From the NCBI RefSeq assembly GCF_029867415.1, contig NW_026705458.1, forward strand, positions 1 to 64,000: a DNA stretch of 64,000 bases, in the 5' to 3' direction. Below the pieces are notes generated by a model, which did no database searches, was not told the DNA's origin, and saw only the letters and a program-made list of their open reading frames with translations. A program made the position numbers and the translations under genes. Source of the DNA: Vicia villosa. Its lineage: Eukaryota; Streptophyta; Magnoliopsida; Fabales; Fabaceae. Positions 1-12,204 of the stretch are shown here, piece by piece. The first letter of the stretch is position 1, and each line of letters starts with the position of its first letter.

Positions 1-715
1 TCTTGACAAGTATAACTCCTTCATAACTTTTTTTAAGAATATTCCAAACATTCTTAAAATTTGCATATTCTGCAATTTTCTCAAACAACTTGACATCAAC
101 ATATTGGCAAATGAGAAAGAAAATCTTGTTATTTTTTGTCTTTGCATCATTATGAGTTATCCTTTATGCTTAAGGATTTGCATATAATGGTGTCACATTA
201 TAGGTCACTTGTTCATATATTTCATTAAATGCAATTATCACCTTCATTTTCCTAAACCATTTGTCTCAATCATTTTCATCAAAAATGAAAAGATTACGTT
301 GAAAGATCTCATTTCCACCCACCATTATTCTTCACCTCAATTTTTTCACTTCATAACTATTAGGAAATATACACTGCTCATTGATCTAACAATACATTTG
401 TGATATAATTAATTATTTATTTTAAAATTTTATAAATATCATATTTAATAAAGAAAACTAATGTTAAAAAGATATAGTTATGTTTTATTTTTTTATTTAA
501 AAAATATGTGTGATTTTGATTTTAATATCTTATCTATTTTTATTTGGTCATAAAAATTGACTAAGATATACCATTGTTTTCACACAGATAAAAATATACC
601 ATTGTTTTCACACAAATAAAAGTAAGTATTTTTAATGAAATAATTTAAATTTAAATTTCAAAAATTATACTCTATTTGAAATATAATTCTCAAATTATAT
701 AAATACTAGTCGTCT
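1..715. other. AT-rich intergenic DNA
   Basis: I see no gene here. The stretch is strongly AT-rich and short open frames lack any coding signature. A segment of about 30 bp containing ATACCATTGTTTTCACACA occurs twice in tandem near 567-622. Confidence 0.6.
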
Positions 716-733
716 ACCCGTGCGATGCACGGA
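716..733. repeat. Short GC-rich hairpin motif
   Basis: CCGTGC and GCACGG form a 6-bp stem with a GAT loop in otherwise AT-rich DNA. Motifs of this kind are widespread in plant intergenic repeats, possibly Helitron-related. I cannot assign a family and see no bounded element around it. Confidence 0.35.
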
Positions 734-1020
734 TAATTTTTAGTAAATTAAATTATTTTTAACATAAAAATTTTAATTTAAAAATAATTTAAAATATATT
801 ATTATTAATATTTGTGTTTTCATATAAAATTTTAACAACAATTTAATAATTTGTATGTTATAAAAAATGTATAATATACATTTTTGAACAAAATTAAAAT
901 ATTTTTTAAAAAATAGTAAAAATTATACTTTAACTCATTAACCATATTCTATACCTTAAAAAATATTATATTTTATTCCACTAACCATGTGAATAAGAGT
1001 TTATTACCATACAATACAAC

Positions 1021-1022
1021 AC

Positions 1023-1117
<95 letters not shown>

Positions 1118-1213
1118 GAAGAAAAAGCAATTGAATAGAACTAAAATGATAATAATAAACACTATAATTATTAAAAAAAAAATATTAAATCAAATATCAA
1201 TTACATTATAATC

Positions 1214-1278
<65 letters not shown>

Positions 1279-1378
1279 GAAGAAAAAGCAATTGAATAGA
1301 ACTAAAATGATAATAATAAACACTATAATTATTAAAAAAAAATATTATTAAATCAAATATCAATTACATTATAATTAT
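1021..1378. repeat. Duplicated block carrying (AAT)n microsatellites
   Basis: An (AAT)n tract (about 1027-1113) is followed by a unique tail of about 100 bp. The same arrangement then repeats, with a tract at about 1216-1275 and a tail at about 1275-1378. The tails are nearly identical, differing by a few bases in an A-run and one ATT insertion. This is a tandem duplication of microsatellite plus tail. Confidence 0.85.
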
Positions 1379-1799
1379 CATTCAAATATTAATAACATAA
1401 ATATAGAAAAGAATTTGAAATTTTGAATTTAATCTAACTCAGATTAAAAAAATGAAAATTATACTACTCGAATAAACACTGTAATTAAAAATAATTCTCT
1501 TATCCTTATCCATGACACCGTTGGCTCCTGCAAAACTAAAATAAGAATATTTTTTAAATAATGTGATAAGTAAATAAAATTTGAAAAAATAAAAAAAATA
1601 ATATATTTGTATATATAATTAACCCTGTACCTTGCAGGAAGCTAAGAATTTATAGTAGTGTTGCACATATTGTTAAAAGATTGGTGATAAGTTAATAAAA
1701 TGAAAAAAAAAAAAACAAAACAAAACAATATAACTGAATAGAAATTATGAGAAAAATACAATTGAAACATGACTCTTTTATGAAAATTGTATAGAATTT
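1379..1799. other. AT-rich DNA at the truncated end of the copia element
   Basis: No gene is visible. The sequence abuts the point where copia reverse transcriptase homology stops (about 1800). No 3' LTR can be seen here. Confidence 0.5.
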
Positions 1800-4601
1800 T
1801 TCTAACAATATACCCTTCAGGTTGCCTCATCAGGATCGTTTCATCTAGATCACCATACAAGAACGCAGTCTTCACATCCATCTGTTCCAGTTCAAGATCG
1901 AACTGTGCTACCATGGCAAGTAACATTCGAATGGACCTATGCTTCACAACAGGAGAAAACACATCATTGAAGTCGATACCTTCTTTCTGAGTGAAACCTC
2001 TTGCAACTAACTTTGCCTTGTATCTTTTCGACGTCACTCCTTCAATTCCTTCCTTAACTTTGAAAATTCATTTACAACTGACTAACCTTGCCCCAACAGG
2101 TTTCTTGATCAGTTCCCAAGTATGATTATCATGAAGAGATTTCATCTCATCATCCATGGCCTTCAGCCATTCAGTCTTATTTCGACTCCTCATAACTTCC
2201 TTGTAGTCTCTAGGTTCTTCGTCTAGAACCTCACTTGCAGAGATTAAGGCATAAGCTATAAGATCTGCATACCCAAGCCTCTGAGGTGCCTTTATGACTC
2301 TTCTCGACCTATCTCTCGACAATAGGTAGTCATCGCTAGTTTCCTCAACTTCCTCAACATCTTCTGCTTCTTCTTCGACTTCATCAGGGATATGCAATTC
2401 AGCATCAACATGCTCCACCTCAACAGGAATCTCTACCTGTTCCAGCTCTTTGTCAGATGTTTTTGTACTTCGACCAACATCATCAGTTTTCTTAAAAGCC
2501 ATTTCAACTTCATTGAAAACTACATCTCGACTGGTGATACACCTCCTGTGACCTGGCTCTAGGCACCATAGCCTATAAGCTTTGACTCCTTCTGGGTATC
2601 CCATGAACATGCATTTCAGAGCTCTAGGTTCGACCTTGTCTTGCCTAATGTGAGCATAGGCTACGCAGCCAAATACTCTCAGTTTGTCAAGATCTGGTGG
2701 ATGTCCCGACCAAACTTCTTCAGGTGTCTTCATATCTAACGCTATCGAAGGACATCTGTTTATCAGATATGTTGCTGTCAAAACAGCCTCAGCCCAGAAC
2801 ACCTTCTTTAGTCCAGCACTAGTCAACATGCATCTGACTCTCTCCAAAATAGTTCGATTAAACCTTTCAGCCAAACCATTTTGTTGTGGAGTACCTGCAG
2901 TAGTTCTATGCCTTGCAATACCAGAGGCAGCACAAAAACTGTCGAATGCCTCATTGCAAAATTCAAGGCCATTGTCGGTTCTCAACCTCTTGACCTTTCT
3001 GCCAGTCTGATTTTCAACCAGAGTCTTCCAACTTTTGAAATTCTCAAAAGTTTCATCCTTAGTCTTCTGGATGAATATCCATAATTTTCTGGAATAATCA
3101 TCTACTATGGATAGAAAATACCTTGCTCCTGAATGTGATGGACACCTTGCAGGCCCCCAAAGATCAGCATGGATGTAATCAAGGGATCCATGTGTTCTTT
3201 GTTTGCCTTTGTTGAACTTCACTCTGCAAGATTTTCCAAGTACACAGGGTTCACAAAACTTCAGCTTTTCGACTTTGTCTCCACCAAGCAGATTTTGTTT
3301 CCCTAATTCGACCAGACCCCTTTCACTGACATGGCCCAATCTCATATGCCAGATTTCTGTTTTCGACAAAGGTTTCGTGGATGCAACATTTGTTGAACCA
3401 CTTACAACTTCAGCCTCAAGGGTATACAAGCCTTGTTTCTTCACGCCTCTCAAGACTTCCTTCGAACCCTTCATGACTCTTAGGATACTTTTCTCTCCTT
3501 GGAAAACATATCCTTCTTGTCGAATTCACCAAGAGAAAGCAGATTTCTCTTCAAATCAGGAACATACCTAACTTCAGTCAACAACCTTATTGACTCATCA
3601 TGGAGCTTGAATCTCACAGATCCAACACCTGCAATCTTGCAAGCCTTGTTGTTTCCCAGCAATACCGATCCACCATCTTGATCACATAATTCCTCGAACA
3701 AGTCTTTGTTTGGAGTCATGTGCCAAGTGCAACCTGAATCCATAATCCACTCCTTCTTAGAGTCACTGCTTGAAACCACAAGAACATCAGATGATTCGAA
3801 ATCATCTTGAACAATGGCAGCGTTGCCATTATCCTTACCTCCATGATATTTCAGGCGTCCAGGGCACACCTTTCTTGTGTGACCCTCCTTCTTACAATGG
3901 TAGCATCGAATGCCAGATGCTTCGCCACTGTAAGACTTCGACTGGATTTTGCCTTTCTTCTTGTCGAACTTACCATCCTTTCGTAAGAGTTTTCCTTTAA
4001 CGGCCAAACCTTCGCCAACAGTCGAAGGTTTATGCTCCTTTCGTTCATTCAAGTCCTTAGAGTACAAGGCGGATTGAACTTCTTCAAACGTCAGGGACTC
4101 CCTTCCATACAAGAGAGTTTCTTTGAAGTGAGCATGTGATCGAGGCAAAGAACACATCAGTAACAACACTTGATCTTCATCATCGATCTTCACATCAATA
4201 TTTTCAAGATCAAGAATCATCTTGTTGAACATATCCAACTGCTCAGTCAATACTTTGTCTTCAATCATCTTGAATGAATACAAAGCTTGCTTCAGGTAGA
4301 GTCGATTTACCAGCGATTTGGTCATATACAAACTTTCAAGTTTCACCCATAACCCTGATGCCGTCGTCTCCTTTTATACCTGCCGGAGAACCTTATCACC
4401 AAGGCTCAACAAAATTGCGCTGTGTGCTTTCTCGATCATATTCGTCTTCTCCGCTGCCGTTAATTCTGCATTCATGGCTGCCTCTCCCTTCAACGCTTCC
4501 AAACAACCCTGCTGAACCAGTAGGGCTTTCATCTTCAAGCGCCACAGACCGAAATCATTCACTCCGATGAACTTTTCAATCTCATACTTTGTTGAAGGCA
4601 T
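1800..4601 (-). pseudogene. copia gag-pol polyprotein, broken
   Basis: The gag start is the ATG at 4601. Domains on the minus strand, in order: gag N-terminal region (4601-4377); gag body with a CX2CX4HX4C zinc knuckle (CYHCKKEGHTRKVC, about 3905-3860); protease with DSG (WIMDSGCTWHMT, about 3755-3720); GAG-pre-integrase HHCC (WHMRLGH, then CEPC); integrase core with the DDE residues in HADLWGP, RTDNGLEF and AERFNRT; then the first part of RT (KAKLVARGFTQKEG to LMRQPEGYI). Three lesions are visible: an in-frame TAA at 4374-4376, a one-base frameshift near 3513, and a TGA in place of a Trp codon at 2068-2070. The second and third open segments remain long, so decay is recent. RT is cut before its catalytic centre. 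Confidence 0.92.
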
Positions 4602-4626
4602 CTTCTCCACGCTCACCGCACCAATT

Positions 4627-5073
4627 TGTTGTGAATTCAATGCCACGAACAAAGTATAAAATAAGGGATGAATAAAGGACAAGGAAGAAGAGGAGAACAC
4701 AAATATTGGTTATAACTGCTATTCTTTTACTTTCTCTTAAAACAAGATTACAAGTTTACAAGAATAACAAATAACCTCTCTCACCCTAAATTAGGATTTG
4801 CAGCTTAGCAATGATGAGAGACTAGTATGCTATTTATAATAAAACCTAACATACTAACTAATGGGCTTTTTCCACAAGGCCCATTACACAAGCCAACTTA
4901 ATAAACAAGCTAACTTAACAAATTAGGGTTTAAACACTAAAACCTAATTTAACATGCTAACAACCCTAGCATCTTCGACATAAGCATGTGAACAACCTTC
5001 GACTTCATGCTTAACCCTGTCGAACCAAGAAGCTACCCTTCGACCATACTAGAGTTCGATCCAATATCTCACA
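4627..5073 (-). repeat. 5' LTR of the copia element
   Basis: On the minus strand the LTR starts TGTGAGATATTGG at 5073 and ends CACAACA at 4627, giving the usual TG...CA borders and about 447 bp. A TATA-like box (ATTATAAATA, minus strand) lies at 4831-4840. The adjacent internal sequence (AATTGGTGCGGTGAGC) sits where the tRNA primer site should be but matches the common initiator-Met site poorly. Confidence 0.8.
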
Positions 5074-5312
5074 ATTATTATTTACAATTTAACATTATTA
5101 TTATTATTAGTATTACTAATTTTATTTTAATTATAGATTAATTAATAAGTGAATTAATTTTGGAGGGAAATTGTTAAGGAAGAAGTTATAGGATTATATT
5201 TAATTTAACATTATTATTATTATTATTATTAATTTTTTTTATTAATTAATAAGTGAATTAATTTTGGAGGGAAAATGTTAAGGAAGAAGTTATAGGATTA
5301 TATTTAATTTAA

Positions 5313-5364
<52 letters not shown>

Positions 5365-5460
5365 TTTTTTTAATTATTAATTAATTAATAAGTGAATTAA
5401 TTTTGGAGGGAGTTTTGGAGGGAAAATATTAAGGAAGATGTTATAGGATTATAATTTAGT
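5074..5460. repeat. Tandem ~110-bp repeats with (ATT)n
   Basis: Three imperfect copies of a unit follow one another. Each contains an ATT run, AATAAGTGAATTAATTTTGG, AGGGAAAATGTTAAGGAAG and TTATAGGATTATATTTAATT. ATT runs vary in length between copies (longest about 5311-5361). The array directly abuts the copia LTR. Confidence 0.85.
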
Positions 5461-6640
5461 ATGATAGTAAGTATTTTTTTTATATAACTCAAGAAATACA
5501 TAAAATTTAATTTAATTCACGCTATTAAAATGATAAAAAGTAACATGATATTAATTAAAGAATACATTAATAAAATTAATATATTTATTTATATTGTTTA
5601 GATATTTGAGTAAAATAGTCATTTAAAAATTTTATTGATAGTTTTTTATTTTAAAATAAAAATTTCATATAGATTTTATTAATATATAATTTTATTTTTT
5701 TTAAAAAAATTCTTTAAGTCTCCAAATTTGTTGAGTTGCCCAATTAATATAATTAACTTGTAAATCTAATGCAAGTTCTATACGAAACATCTGGTCGAAA
5801 ACTTAATTTAGAGCAAGTACTTTTCTAAAAGAAAATTACACATTTCATTTTCATATTACTAAATATTATGTTTGTAATACTTTTTTTAAAAAAATTTACT
5901 CTTTAAATTTAAATTTATTAGATAATTAATACATTTAGACTATATAATAAATCAAACACATCTAAAAGGTCGACTTTTTCGAAATTAGAGAAAACATGTG
6001 TTTATCTAATAGCAATGTTATTTGTTAATACTTTAAAATATTAATAATTTTTTTACTTATATATTTATTTATTATATTTTAATTCAACTTCTTTATCAAT
6101 AAAAATACTATATTAAATAAAATAACTCTACCATAAAAATTGTTAACATTTTTAATAATTTATTAATAAAAATATTTATAATTTAAACAATGTGAGAAAA
6201 AATTAGTGTACACAAATTTGGAATCATGAGAGATGTAGCCCACATGTAAGTGTGGACCTAATAGAGCCTCGTAGGCTCTTGGATTTCACAACAACTCTTT
6301 TGTCTATTGTCTGGGTGGTCATGTCTTTGCATGTGCAAACATAAATATAAATTAATTTGACTTGCTGATTAAACTAATCCCATAAAAATTTAATTAGAAT
6401 TAGTAGCCGTTACTTACTTTTTCATAGTTTAAAGCTCACCTAGATCTAACTAGGAATAAATATATCACACCTAGATGAATAAAAAAATAGGATAATGTTA
6501 TAAATTATGAATATTAATTATTAATTATATGTTCTAAAATAATAAAATAGTAAAAGTGAAATGTATAAGAAAAAGTCTCACATAAAAAGATTTACCCATA
6601 TTGAAAGTCTTTATAAAGAGTTAATATTATTAATTCAACA
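5461..6640. other. Intergenic DNA, no gene seen
   Basis: AT-rich. A less AT-rich stretch near 6230-6350 has no coding signature and no recognisable repeat structure. Confidence 0.5.
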
Positions 6641-6649
6641 AAAAGACAA

Positions 6650-7276
6650 AAGAGGATATTGTGTCACATGGACAAGTGTGTCGCTAGTGTCGACACGATT
6701 GATACCGACTCCGTCTTCGGGACCGGTCCGAGGGCGCAGAGGTGCTAGTGGCGTTTGTAGGTGACACTTGAGCACTTATATGCACGACGCATCGGAGCAA
6801 TCACAGTTGGCCTTTAGTCGTTGTTCTTATTTTGGTTGTTGCTTGTGTCTTGAATTTTGAATTCAAAATATGACAACACTTCATGAAGTGTTGAAGAATG
6901 AAAACATTCAACTCTTTGTATATGTTGCAGTAGGTCAAACATTATAACTTTTGGTAAAAAGGAATTCTTTCACCAATGGCCGCTACCTTATGAAACAATA
7001 CTAATGTGGCCTATAAATACCTCATTATGGATTCAAAAATTTAGTACAGCAAACGCATATTCTCTAGAATAAATTCCAGACACTTTTTGTTGCATTCGAG
7101 TTTTCATCCGTCTTGTGCAAACTCAAGAAGGCTGAATTATCTTGGTATTCCTGCATCAAACTCTAAGACATTCGAGAGTGCTTGAAATACTATAAGGAAA
7201 GTGTTTCGTTCACGATTCAAGTCTCGATCCCTTCAATTTCAAAGTGTTATCTATCAGTCTTATAGTATCTTAAATC
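6650..7276 (+). mobile_element. Probable LTR/leader of the second copia element
   Basis: This stretch precedes the gag start at 7277. It contains a plausible TATA box (CCTATAAATACCTC, about 7010-7023) and then some 250 bp of leader. The LTR borders and primer site cannot be fixed, because no second LTR is present for comparison. Confidence 0.45.
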
Positions 7277-8710
7277 ATGGCCACCGACGCTTCTGTTTCA
7301 AGCATCAAGCTAATGAACCAGGACCTTGTTAAGTTGAATCGTTTCGATGGAACAAACTACACCCGCTGGCAAGACAAAATGACATTTCTTTTGACTGCCC
7401 TAAAAATTCAATATGTCTTAGGTCCTGATTTAGCACTAATTCCAAAACCAACAGAAAATGGCATCGATGAAGTAAAAACGGAACGAAAGAAATGAAAGGA
7501 AGATGAATTGCTCTACCGTGGACATATTATGAACACATTATCTGATCGTCTCTATGATCTATACACCATTACTACATCTACAAAAGAAATATGGAAAGCA
7601 CTCGGGTTCAAATTCACGGCTGAAGAAAGAAGGTACGAAAGAGATTTTAATATCTAAATACTTTGATTTCAAAATGTTGGATTCCAAGCTAATTCTTGCA
7701 GTAGTACACGAGTTACAGGTTCTCGTGAATAAAATAAAAGTCGTGAAAACATATATTCCTGAAACTTTTCAAATTGGTGTAGTTATTGCAAAATTGTCAC
7801 ATTCAAGGAAAGGATACAGAAAGAAATTGCTGCATAGTTTTGAGGATTTCTGATTGGAGAAACTTCATAAACACCTTCGAGTCGAGGAAATGAAGAAGGA
7901 TAAAGAAAAATCTGAGTCCGTTGGATTTGCTAAGGCCAATGTTGTTGATGCAAATGAAAAGAAAAAATATGATGGCATGAAGAACCATCTCGGCCCTAAG
8001 AAAGAACATAACAAGTTCAAAACCTCTGGCAGACCAAAATGTACAAAAACATGTTATGTATGCGGCAAAATCGACCACTGTGCTCGAGATTGCATGCACA
8101 ATAAGTCCAAAAATGAGGTTAATTTTGTTCATGTTGATGATGACATAATCGCTACGGTGAACAAAATTATGGCAATCAAAGGCAAAATGCAAGAATGGTG
8201 GTATGATACATGAGCAACCGTGCATGTATCTTATGACAAAGCAACATTTAAAACATATTATGAAGTCAATGATGGACAAAAAGTACAAATGGGAAATGAA
8301 GTACGATTTAGAGTCGTTGGAACAGGATCCGTCGAACTCAACTTCACTTCCAGAAAGAAAGACACTCTTATTAATGTACTTCATGTACCCGACATGAATA
8401 GAAATTTTGTTAGTGGGGACTTGTTGGGAAGACCGGGTATTAAATCTTAATATGAATCAGTCAAATTAATATTAACCGTAATGGTGAATTTTGAGGAAAA
8501 TGATATTCCATTTAAGGAATGATCAAACTTTGTAATACTGACAATATTATTAATGAAATTTCTAATTCTACTTATATGCTTGAATCTATTTCCTTATGCC
8601 ACTTTAGATTAGCACATATTGGTATTAGTACTATAAATAGACTAATTAAATTCGGATTGATCTCATGTAACATTCATGATTTCAAAAATTGTGAAATATG
8701 TGTTAAATAA
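7277..8710 (+). pseudogene. Ty1/copia gag to pre-integrase remnant
   Basis: From the ATG at 7277 the translation is a copia gag (LVKLNRFDGTNYTRWQDKM). The frame is broken by a TGA after 7495 and a frameshift near 7650, with further stops after 7853 and at 8211-8213. A CX2CX4HX4C zinc knuckle (CYVCGKIDHCARDC) lies at about 8055-8095. The protease region (YDT, stop, ATVHVS) has its catalytic DTG interrupted by the stop at 8211-8213. A GAG-pre-integrase segment (CHFRLAHIG ... CEICVK) ends at 8710. Integrase core, RT and RNase H are absent. Damage is heavier than in the copia at 1.8-5.1 kb, so this copy is older. Confidence 0.85.
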
Positions 8711-8850
8711 AAAAAATATCAAGAAATCTTTCAAAAGTGTTGAAAGAAAATCAATAAGCATGTACCATGTAACTATATCAAAAGTGTCATTTTCCACATA
8801 AAGAAGCCATTAAATGTGTGTTTCACTCTAAGATTAAAAACTACATGGCA

Positions 8851-9040
8851 AAAACAAGTAGAGTATCAACCAATCGTTAGTTGGTCCAGTGGTGATTGGC
8901 GCTGGACTTGGTAGGGAGAACCACGGTTCGATCCCCCGCAACTGCGATCGGGAGGGGGATGGAACCACTTGATGCCAGAACTCGCTCCCGAACCGGACTA
9001 AACCTGGTATAAAGCCAAAAGAAAACAAGTAGAGTATCAA
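8851..9040 (+). mobile_element. tRNA-derived SINE with 19-bp target duplication
   Basis: The element body is 8870-9021 (152 bp). A perfect 19-bp direct repeat (AAAACAAGTAGAGTATCAA) flanks it at 8851-8869 and 9022-9040. The 5' part has an RNA polymerase III A box (TGGTCCAGTGG, 8882-8892) and B box (GGTTCGATCCC, 8925-8935) at tRNA-like spacing. The non-tRNA body follows, ending in AAAGCCAAAAG. Long target duplications and A/B boxes define plant SINEs. The intact duplication means a fairly recent insertion. Confidence 0.93.
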
Positions 9041-9322
9041 TAGTTCGTTGTCTTCATCTCCATCAATATCTAAGGAAAAAGTTCTGAAATTGGATCATCT
9101 CCTTCACTTTTCTCTCCTCCTATCTCCTTACTTTTTATCTCTTTCTTAATCTCATTCTTTCTCTTGATTAAAATAGAACAAAATTTTTAAAAAAATCAAT
9201 CAATTTAGATAGATGATTATATTTTCTTCACATAAATACTTTTTTTCTAAAATAAGAGACCTCCAACTATATTAAAAGTTGATTTTAAAAAGTGTAGATA
9301 AATTTTGTACAATTCTATTAAG

Positions 9323-10152
9323 TAGGGGTGAAAATAGGCTGCACCGAGCTAGACTTTGTCAAGTCTGGCCTTGGCCTGTCAAAAAGTTGAAGCCTAACCT
9401 AGCCTGTAGTTTGTCGTAGGCTTGTTTTTAGGTCTGAGTCTGGCCTTTTCGAATATCTGGTTAGCCTGTTAGCATACATAAAAGCCTATTTATTTTAGAC
9501 ATATGTAAATAAGCGGTTAAAATAATGTTTAAATAGACTAACTAACTAAAAGACTAAGAGACTAAATTTGTGTGCATTAACTTATTTTAACTTACCTAAT
9601 AGCATAAGTTCTAAGAGACTATTTGTTTAACAAAACTTATGAAAACAATGTTCATCAGGTGTTTTCATCTTATTTTCACAAGTTCTTCAAGATAATCAAG
9701 TTTTATTTATGTATCTTAATTCAATGTATAAAATATAATATAATAAGGGAAAAGCTAACATGTGCCCCAAGGGCACAAGTTAATGAGATATTTATGGAAA
9801 TATTTTATTGGAACGCGTGCATTCAATGTATTGAAACTTTAAATTTGACTTTATTATATTTAATTATATTTTACTTTTTTTAATTATAGTATCATTAACA
9901 TGTGCCCTAAGGGCACATGTTAGCATGACCCATATAATAATAATAAAAAATATCCATATTTATTTAAATAGATCGGTCTGATATGCTTAAAAGGTTTTTT
10001 TGGAGCCTGAGCTGAGGCCTAGTCTTTTTAACTAAATAGACTTTTAAAAAAGCCTAAGTCCTTTCTATTTATAAAAAATGTGTGATCTAACCTGAGCCTG
10101 TATAGACTAACCTGTAAGTCCTTGTTATCGGTCTGACCTATTTCCACTCCAA
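9323..10152. mobile_element. hAT-like non-autonomous element
   Basis: The left end (TAGGGGTGAAAATAGGCTG) and the reverse complement of the right end (GGAGTGGAAATAGGTCAG) form terminal inverted repeats of the TAGGGGTG hAT type. The interior near both ends contains AGCCTNNNCCTG-like words typical of these repeats and no transposase. Candidate 8-bp target sites (CTATTAAG and CTATGGAA) match at only 5 of 8 positions, so the exact borders are uncertain. Confidence 0.6.
9738..9940. mobile_element. Mutator-type MITE with 9-bp target duplication
   Basis: The element is 9747-9931 (185 bp). Terminal inverted repeats of about 40 bp begin GGG; within them GCTAACATGTGCCC...GGGCACA...GTTAATGA matches its partner at about 30 of 33 positions. 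A perfect 9-bp direct repeat (ATATAATAA) lies at 9738-9746 and 9932-9940, although the flank is AT-rich. Each inverted repeat is itself palindromic. The element sits inside the hAT-like element at 9323-10152, so it is younger. Confidence 0.85.
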
Positions 10153-11002
10153 CTATGGAAGACATCCAATAAAATTGGAATGATGTAGAGATCAATTTTT
10201 TACATTTAATTTATATTACTATAATATTTTAAAAATTAATAATAATTAATATCAAATATTTATTTTTATTCTATATAAAAATATTTTTAAAAAAATGTAA
10301 ATATTTTTTCTCTCTCTTTTTGAAACTTGCAACTACAACCTGTGTATGTTTTCTTTTTTTGGTCTTCATCCATTTTTTCAAAGAAAGGAAAATATTTCAT
10401 CCTTTTCTCTTTTCTAGTGAAAGAAAATAAGATACTTTTTGTTTATCATAAAAATATTGATTGAAGAATTAAACAGAAGAGTATGGCAGAAAATAAAAGT
10501 TGAGACTTTAGGCAAGAAACCCATGTGAAAGCAGTTGGAATTTTGTTGGACGTGGCATGTCCTAAAATAGCCACGTGGAAACTCCCTTGGATACCTTGTT
10601 TGCTTGAACACACCAAACATTAATTGAATTGAAGGATTTTATTTATCTACTCAAAATAGAAACCAATTTTACATGAATAATAATACTATAAAAATTATAT
10701 TATTTTCAGAAAGATCTTAATATATTTACAAATACTGTTTTCTAGTTCTACATCAACTAATTTATTTCTTATAAACTTAGCACATGATCATCCACTCACC
10801 CGTTTGTTGTTGTGAAAGAATCTTTTTTTAATAATAGAAAAAAACAAAGAGATGGATCTGTCTCGTGTTTACGTCAAAGCAGACAAGTGCATGAACAGAG
10901 ATTATTTACTGTGTGACATTTTGTGCCATTTTGTGCTGACAACATTTGCGACTAAACCTTCACTCTGTTGTCTTTCACGCTCCCTCCCTAGCATAATTCT
11001 TT
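10153..11002. other. Intergenic DNA, no gene seen
   Basis: No coding signature on either strand. Short open frames carry no recognisable domain. Confidence 0.5.
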
Positions 11003-11411
11003 CTCCCATGTAGGGATATACATGCTTGATTATTTTCAAAAATATACCATAACCATTTTAAAATTATTTAAATGTCACATTTTAATTAAAATTAATTATA
11101 TAACTAGTTATAAATTTAGTTATGATTATATAACCGGTTTCAATTTTAAAAAATAAAATTTAAAAAAAAAATTATTTTGACAATTAAAATATTTGAATTT
11201 GGATAATAACTGGATTATAACCAAATCCAAAATAATTTAAACGGTTAGTAACCATTTAATTATATCCGGATTATATGAATGAATAATCAAACCATTAATA
11301 ACTAAACCGGTTAATAACCATTCAATTATATCCGAATATTTAAAAGTGATTTAGATTTGGTTATGGGTTTGGGCATCACAACCGGATATTTTGCACACCC
11401 CTACTCTCAGG
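11003..11411. mobile_element. hAT-like MITE
   Basis: The element is about 11011-11403. The left end (TAGGGATATACATGC) pairs with the reverse complement of the right end (TAGGGGTGTGCAAAATATCC). Flanking 8-mers CTCCCATG (11003-11010) and CTCTCAGG (11404-11411) match at 6 of 8, as expected for an aged hAT target duplication. The interior is full of AACCGGTT/ATCCGGAT words and has no open frame. Confidence 0.65.
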
Positions 11412-12200
11412 TATAAAAAACAAAACCAAACTAATGCGTTATGGATTGGTTTGGTTGGTTTGATTTTTTACAAAAAATTTATTGAGTCATGCATACATAC
11501 ATGTATAGAGGAAAATATAATTGTGTTTAATCGTTCATACATTATCAAAATAAATTTATAATTTAATACATAAAAATTAAAATATGTCTTACAATTTTAT
11601 CTTAGATTTAAAGAATAATATACATAAAATTGGATTCGTAAATAAATATTATACAAAGAATACGATAAAATATATTTTTCAAAATAATATTTATAAATGA
11701 ATAATATTTTGTTTTTTTGATGATATATAAATTAAAATAAGTATCGTACAAAGAATATGATAAAATATACACATAATATTAGTTGATTTCTCTGAAAAAT
11801 TAAAGAAATATATATTAGTTAGTAAGATTTTGTAATTGGCTAGGTTCGGTATGTTAAATATAAACTGCAAACTGATCTGAACCGCGCGGTTCTGTAAAAA
11901 AATAACTCAAACATATCCGAATCAAATGCGGTTTTTTGCGATTTTGGATTGATTCTGTTCGGTTTGACGAGTTTTTATTGGGTCGGTAAGGTTTTAAACA
12001 CCCTTAATTATGCTTATAAAACTAGAGTTTTGATTTTTTTTCCCAATAAATTTAAAATGTGTTAAATATTTTATTCTCTGCAATGTAAGCAAGTTTTTGT
12101 TTCTCTCTTATGTTTGACGAGGTTTAGTTTTTCTAGTCGATGACTTCGCTCTGACCTTTTTATTAATAGGTTGTAGACATTTTGGGCCTTTTTTCCTTGG
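11412..12200. other. Intergenic DNA with a possible further hAT-like remnant
   Basis: Words such as GGTTTGGTTGGTTTGA and the end GGTTTTAAACACCCTTA near 12004 resemble the right end of another TAGGGTGT-type repeat. I cannot define a left border or a target duplication. No gene is visible. Confidence 0.35.
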
Positions 12201-12204
12201 CGCG

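Larger units (their letters stand above)
1800..5073 (-). mobile_element. Ty1/copia LTR retrotransposon, 3'-truncated
   Basis: On the minus strand the order is 5' LTR (5073 to 4627), primer-binding region (about 4624-4608), gag, protease, integrase and the start of reverse transcriptase. Homology stops near 1800, so most of RT, all of RNase H and the 3' LTR are missing. GAG-PR-INT-RT order is diagnostic of Ty1/copia. Both flanks are AAT/ATT-repeat DNA, so the element probably entered or recombined within a microsatellite-rich region. It cannot move by itself. Confidence 0.9.

Noticed and set aside
8834..9040. Minus-strand 68-residue open frame
   Set aside because: It lies across the SINE and its target duplication and has no coding evidence.
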